Origin: Corynebacterium auris
Lineage (GTDB): Bacteria > Actinomycetota > Actinomycetes > Mycobacteriales > Mycobacteriaceae
Length of the DNA stretch: 64,000 nt
Direction: 5' to 3'
Assembly: GCF_030408575.1 (NCBI RefSeq)
Contig: NZ_CP047047.1
Coordinates: 682,001 to 746,000, forward strand
Shown here: in pieces, positions 62,850 to 64,000 of the stretch
How positions within the stretch are numbered: the stretch's first letter is position 1
Layout of the letters: each line of letters starts with the position of its first letter
Notes under the pieces: generated by a model
The model's database searches: none
Told to the model about the DNA's origin: nothing
What the model saw: the letters and a program-made list of their open reading frames with translations, nothing else
Translations under genes and position numbers: made by a program

Positions 62850-64000
62850 CTAGCTCGGCGAGGCGTGCTCCTGGTCCACGAGCACGTGAAGGAGGGCCAC
62901 CCGGCCGTCGGCGAGCGCGTCGAAGGCGCGTCCGACCGCGGCGTCGACCTCGTCGGCGCCTGAGAGGGTTTCGGCCCACGCCCCGAGGGAGCGCGCCCAC
63001 GCCGCGAAGTCGGGGTTGTCGAGCTGGGTGCCGGAGACGCGCCCCGGGTACAGCTTTTCCTGGTGCTGGCGGATCGTGCCGTACTCGGCGTTATCCACAA
63101 GCACCACGAGCATCGGCGCGTTGTAGCGCACTGCGGTGACGATCTCCTGGCCGTTCATGAGCAGTTCCCCGTCGCCGCTGAACGCCACGATGGTGCGCTC
63201 GGGGAGCGCGAGCTTCGCCGCAAGCGCCGCGGGCACGCTGTAGCCCATCGCCCCGAGCCGCGTGGCCAGCATCGACGGGTAGGTCCGGGTGGGGAAGAAG
63301 CGCTGCGGCCAGGCGCAGTGGTTGCCGGCCCCGAAGGTGCACAGGGCGTTATCGGGCAGTCGCTTCACGACGGCTCGCATCACGTCATTGAAATCCACAG
63401 CGCCGTCGGCGACGTCGTCGAAGGTGGTGGGGGTGGAAAACTGCTCGTGGTGGGCGCGCGCGCTGTTAAACCACTCCGCGGTGTCCGGCGCGCCCGCCAG
63501 GTCGATGCGGTCCAGGGTGGTGGCAAAGACGCTGGGGTCAGCGAGGATGTGGTGGGTGACGCAGCTCGCGTGGCCCTTCAGCTCGGCGTCGGCGCTGACG
63601 ACGATGGTGCAGGCGTCGGGGTCCTGGCGCAGGGTGAAGTTGTCGGTCGGCTTGTCGCTGAGCTTCGCGCCGAGGCAGACGACGACGTCGGCGGTATCCA
63701 AAAGCTCCGCGGCGTGGTCGCTTCTGGCGGTGCCGAGCCAGCCGGCGTTGGCGGGGGAGTCGAAGTGGATGCGGTCCGAGGCGCGGAACTCGCCGAGGAC
63801 GGGAATCTGGTGCTTTTCGGCGAAGTGGCGAACCGCCTCGCACGCGTCCTGCGTCCATCCTTGCGCGCCAGCGACGACGAGGGGACGCTCGGCGCCGCGC
63901 AGCGCCCCGGCCACCACGTCGATGTCCTTCGGCGAGACAGCGCCGTGGGCGGGGGCGATCGGGTGGGAAAGCTGGCCCTCAAAGGGCAGCTCGATGAGGT
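62850..64000 (-). CDS. ThDP-dependent enzyme of the acetolactate-synthase type, N-terminus outside window
   Basis: The visible C-terminal 380 or so residues of a thiamine-diphosphate enzyme. The middle domain is ALRGAERPLVVAGAQGWTQD. The C-terminal ThDP/Mg domain has FGAGNHCAWPQRFFP, GAMGYSVPAALAAKLALPER and GDGELLMNGQEIVTAVRYNA ending in VDN, the GDG...N cofactor motif, then EYGTIRQHQEKLYPGRVSGT. It resembles acetolactate synthase large subunits and benzoylformate decarboxylases, but no partner genes are visible, so the reaction is not assigned. Confidence 0.82.
   Translation of the reverse strand, partial: LIELPFEGQLSHPIAPAHGAVSPKDIDVVAGALRGAERPLVVAGAQGWTQDACEAVRHFAEKHQIPVLGEFRASDRIHFDSPANAGWLGTARSDHAAELLDTADVVVCLGAKLSDKPTDNFTLRQDPDACTIVVSADAELKGHASCVTHHILADPSVFATTLDRIDLAGAPDTAEWFNSARAHHEQFSTPTTFDDVADGAVDFNDVMRAVVKRLPDNALCTFGAGNHCAWPQRFFPTRTYPSMLATRLGAMGYSVPAALAAKLALPERTIVAFSGDGELLMNGQEIVTAVRYNAPMLVVLVDNAEYGTIRQHQEKLYPGRVSGTQLDNPDFAAWARSLGAWAETLSGADEVDAAVGRAFDALADGRVALLHVLVDQEHASPS

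Noticed and set aside
62332..63000. 222-codon reverse frame spanning the island edge
   Set aside because: Crosses the CDF remnant and the end of the ThDP gene in the wrong phase, with no recognisable domain.

Overview
This 64 kb window is a chromosomal segment of a high-GC actinobacterium, almost certainly a Corynebacterium. The evidence is gene content and order. Many blocks follow the Corynebacterium/Mycobacterium core order: csp/rpf, DUF2771/glutaminyl cyclase/DUF3027, sepH-serC, gltA-fkpA, pgi, chorismate mutase/pcrA/M23 peptidases, perM-purN-purH, amtR beside the rpsR-rpsN-rpmG-rpmB operon, rpmE-rpmF-mprA-mprB-pepD-moaB2-mscL, and galU-glp-rimJ-glpR. The DNA is strongly GC-rich apart from two short accessory stretches. 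GTG starts, ATGA/GTGA overlaps and likely leaderless starts are common.

Layout. 1-10 kb: end of a helicase-associated gene, an Rpf muralytic factor behind a c-di-AMP (ydaO-type) riboswitch, a cold-shock protein, a conserved hypothetical block, a purine permease, an rRNA methyltransferase, SepH and SerC. 10-15 kb: citrate synthase, FKBP isomerase, aldo/keto reductase and a DUF485-MctC carboxylate uptake operon. 15-22 kb: a Tat-exported DUF1906 protein, panC and panB facing each other, a GntP permease, a secreted propeller-like protein, a 3-hydroxyacyl-CoA dehydrogenase and a lipoprotein. 22.7-25.9 kb: accessory DNA with a decayed IS3 transposase, a low-GC ABC exporter, an orphan small ORF and a tandem repeat ending at tRNA-Arg(CCU). 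26-41 kb: thyA-folA-mycoredoxin, CysQ, Lhr and Nei2, DedA, pgi with a glutamate-cysteine ligase-like enzyme, an MhuD-type haem oxygenase, chorismate mutase and PcrA. 41-50 kb: two M23 peptidases, PerM, the last purine-pathway genes, a beta-lactamase-like lipoprotein, AmtR and zinc-free ribosomal proteins. 50-61 kb: MprAB-PepD envelope-stress system, MscL, folate salvage, GalU and the Glp/GLPR division module, ending at tRNA-Ala(CGC). 61-62.7 kb: second accessory stretch. 62.8-64 kb: a ThDP enzyme cut by the window end.

The most unusual locus is just after tRNA-Ala(CGC). A 42-residue peptide gene with a good ribosome binding site ends in LLLPPPAGCCCGG. It is followed by two mutually exclusive hairpins that share the Cys-codon sequence, then by a YmcC-like membrane protein. 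The stretch ends at an 11-base copy of the tRNA T-arm, next to a decapitated cation-efflux gene. It could be a poly-Pro/poly-Cys translational attenuator, a modified-peptide precursor or a metal-binding peptide. The sequence alone does not decide between these.

A second recurring theme is gene packing. Four convergent gene pairs end on the same CTAG, so both stop codons share four bases. Regulatory elements visible include a GlxR-like site, inverted repeats before serC, the hydroxyacyl-CoA dehydrogenase gene and mprA, and a terminator hairpin after gltA whose loop carries the probable fkpA promoter.
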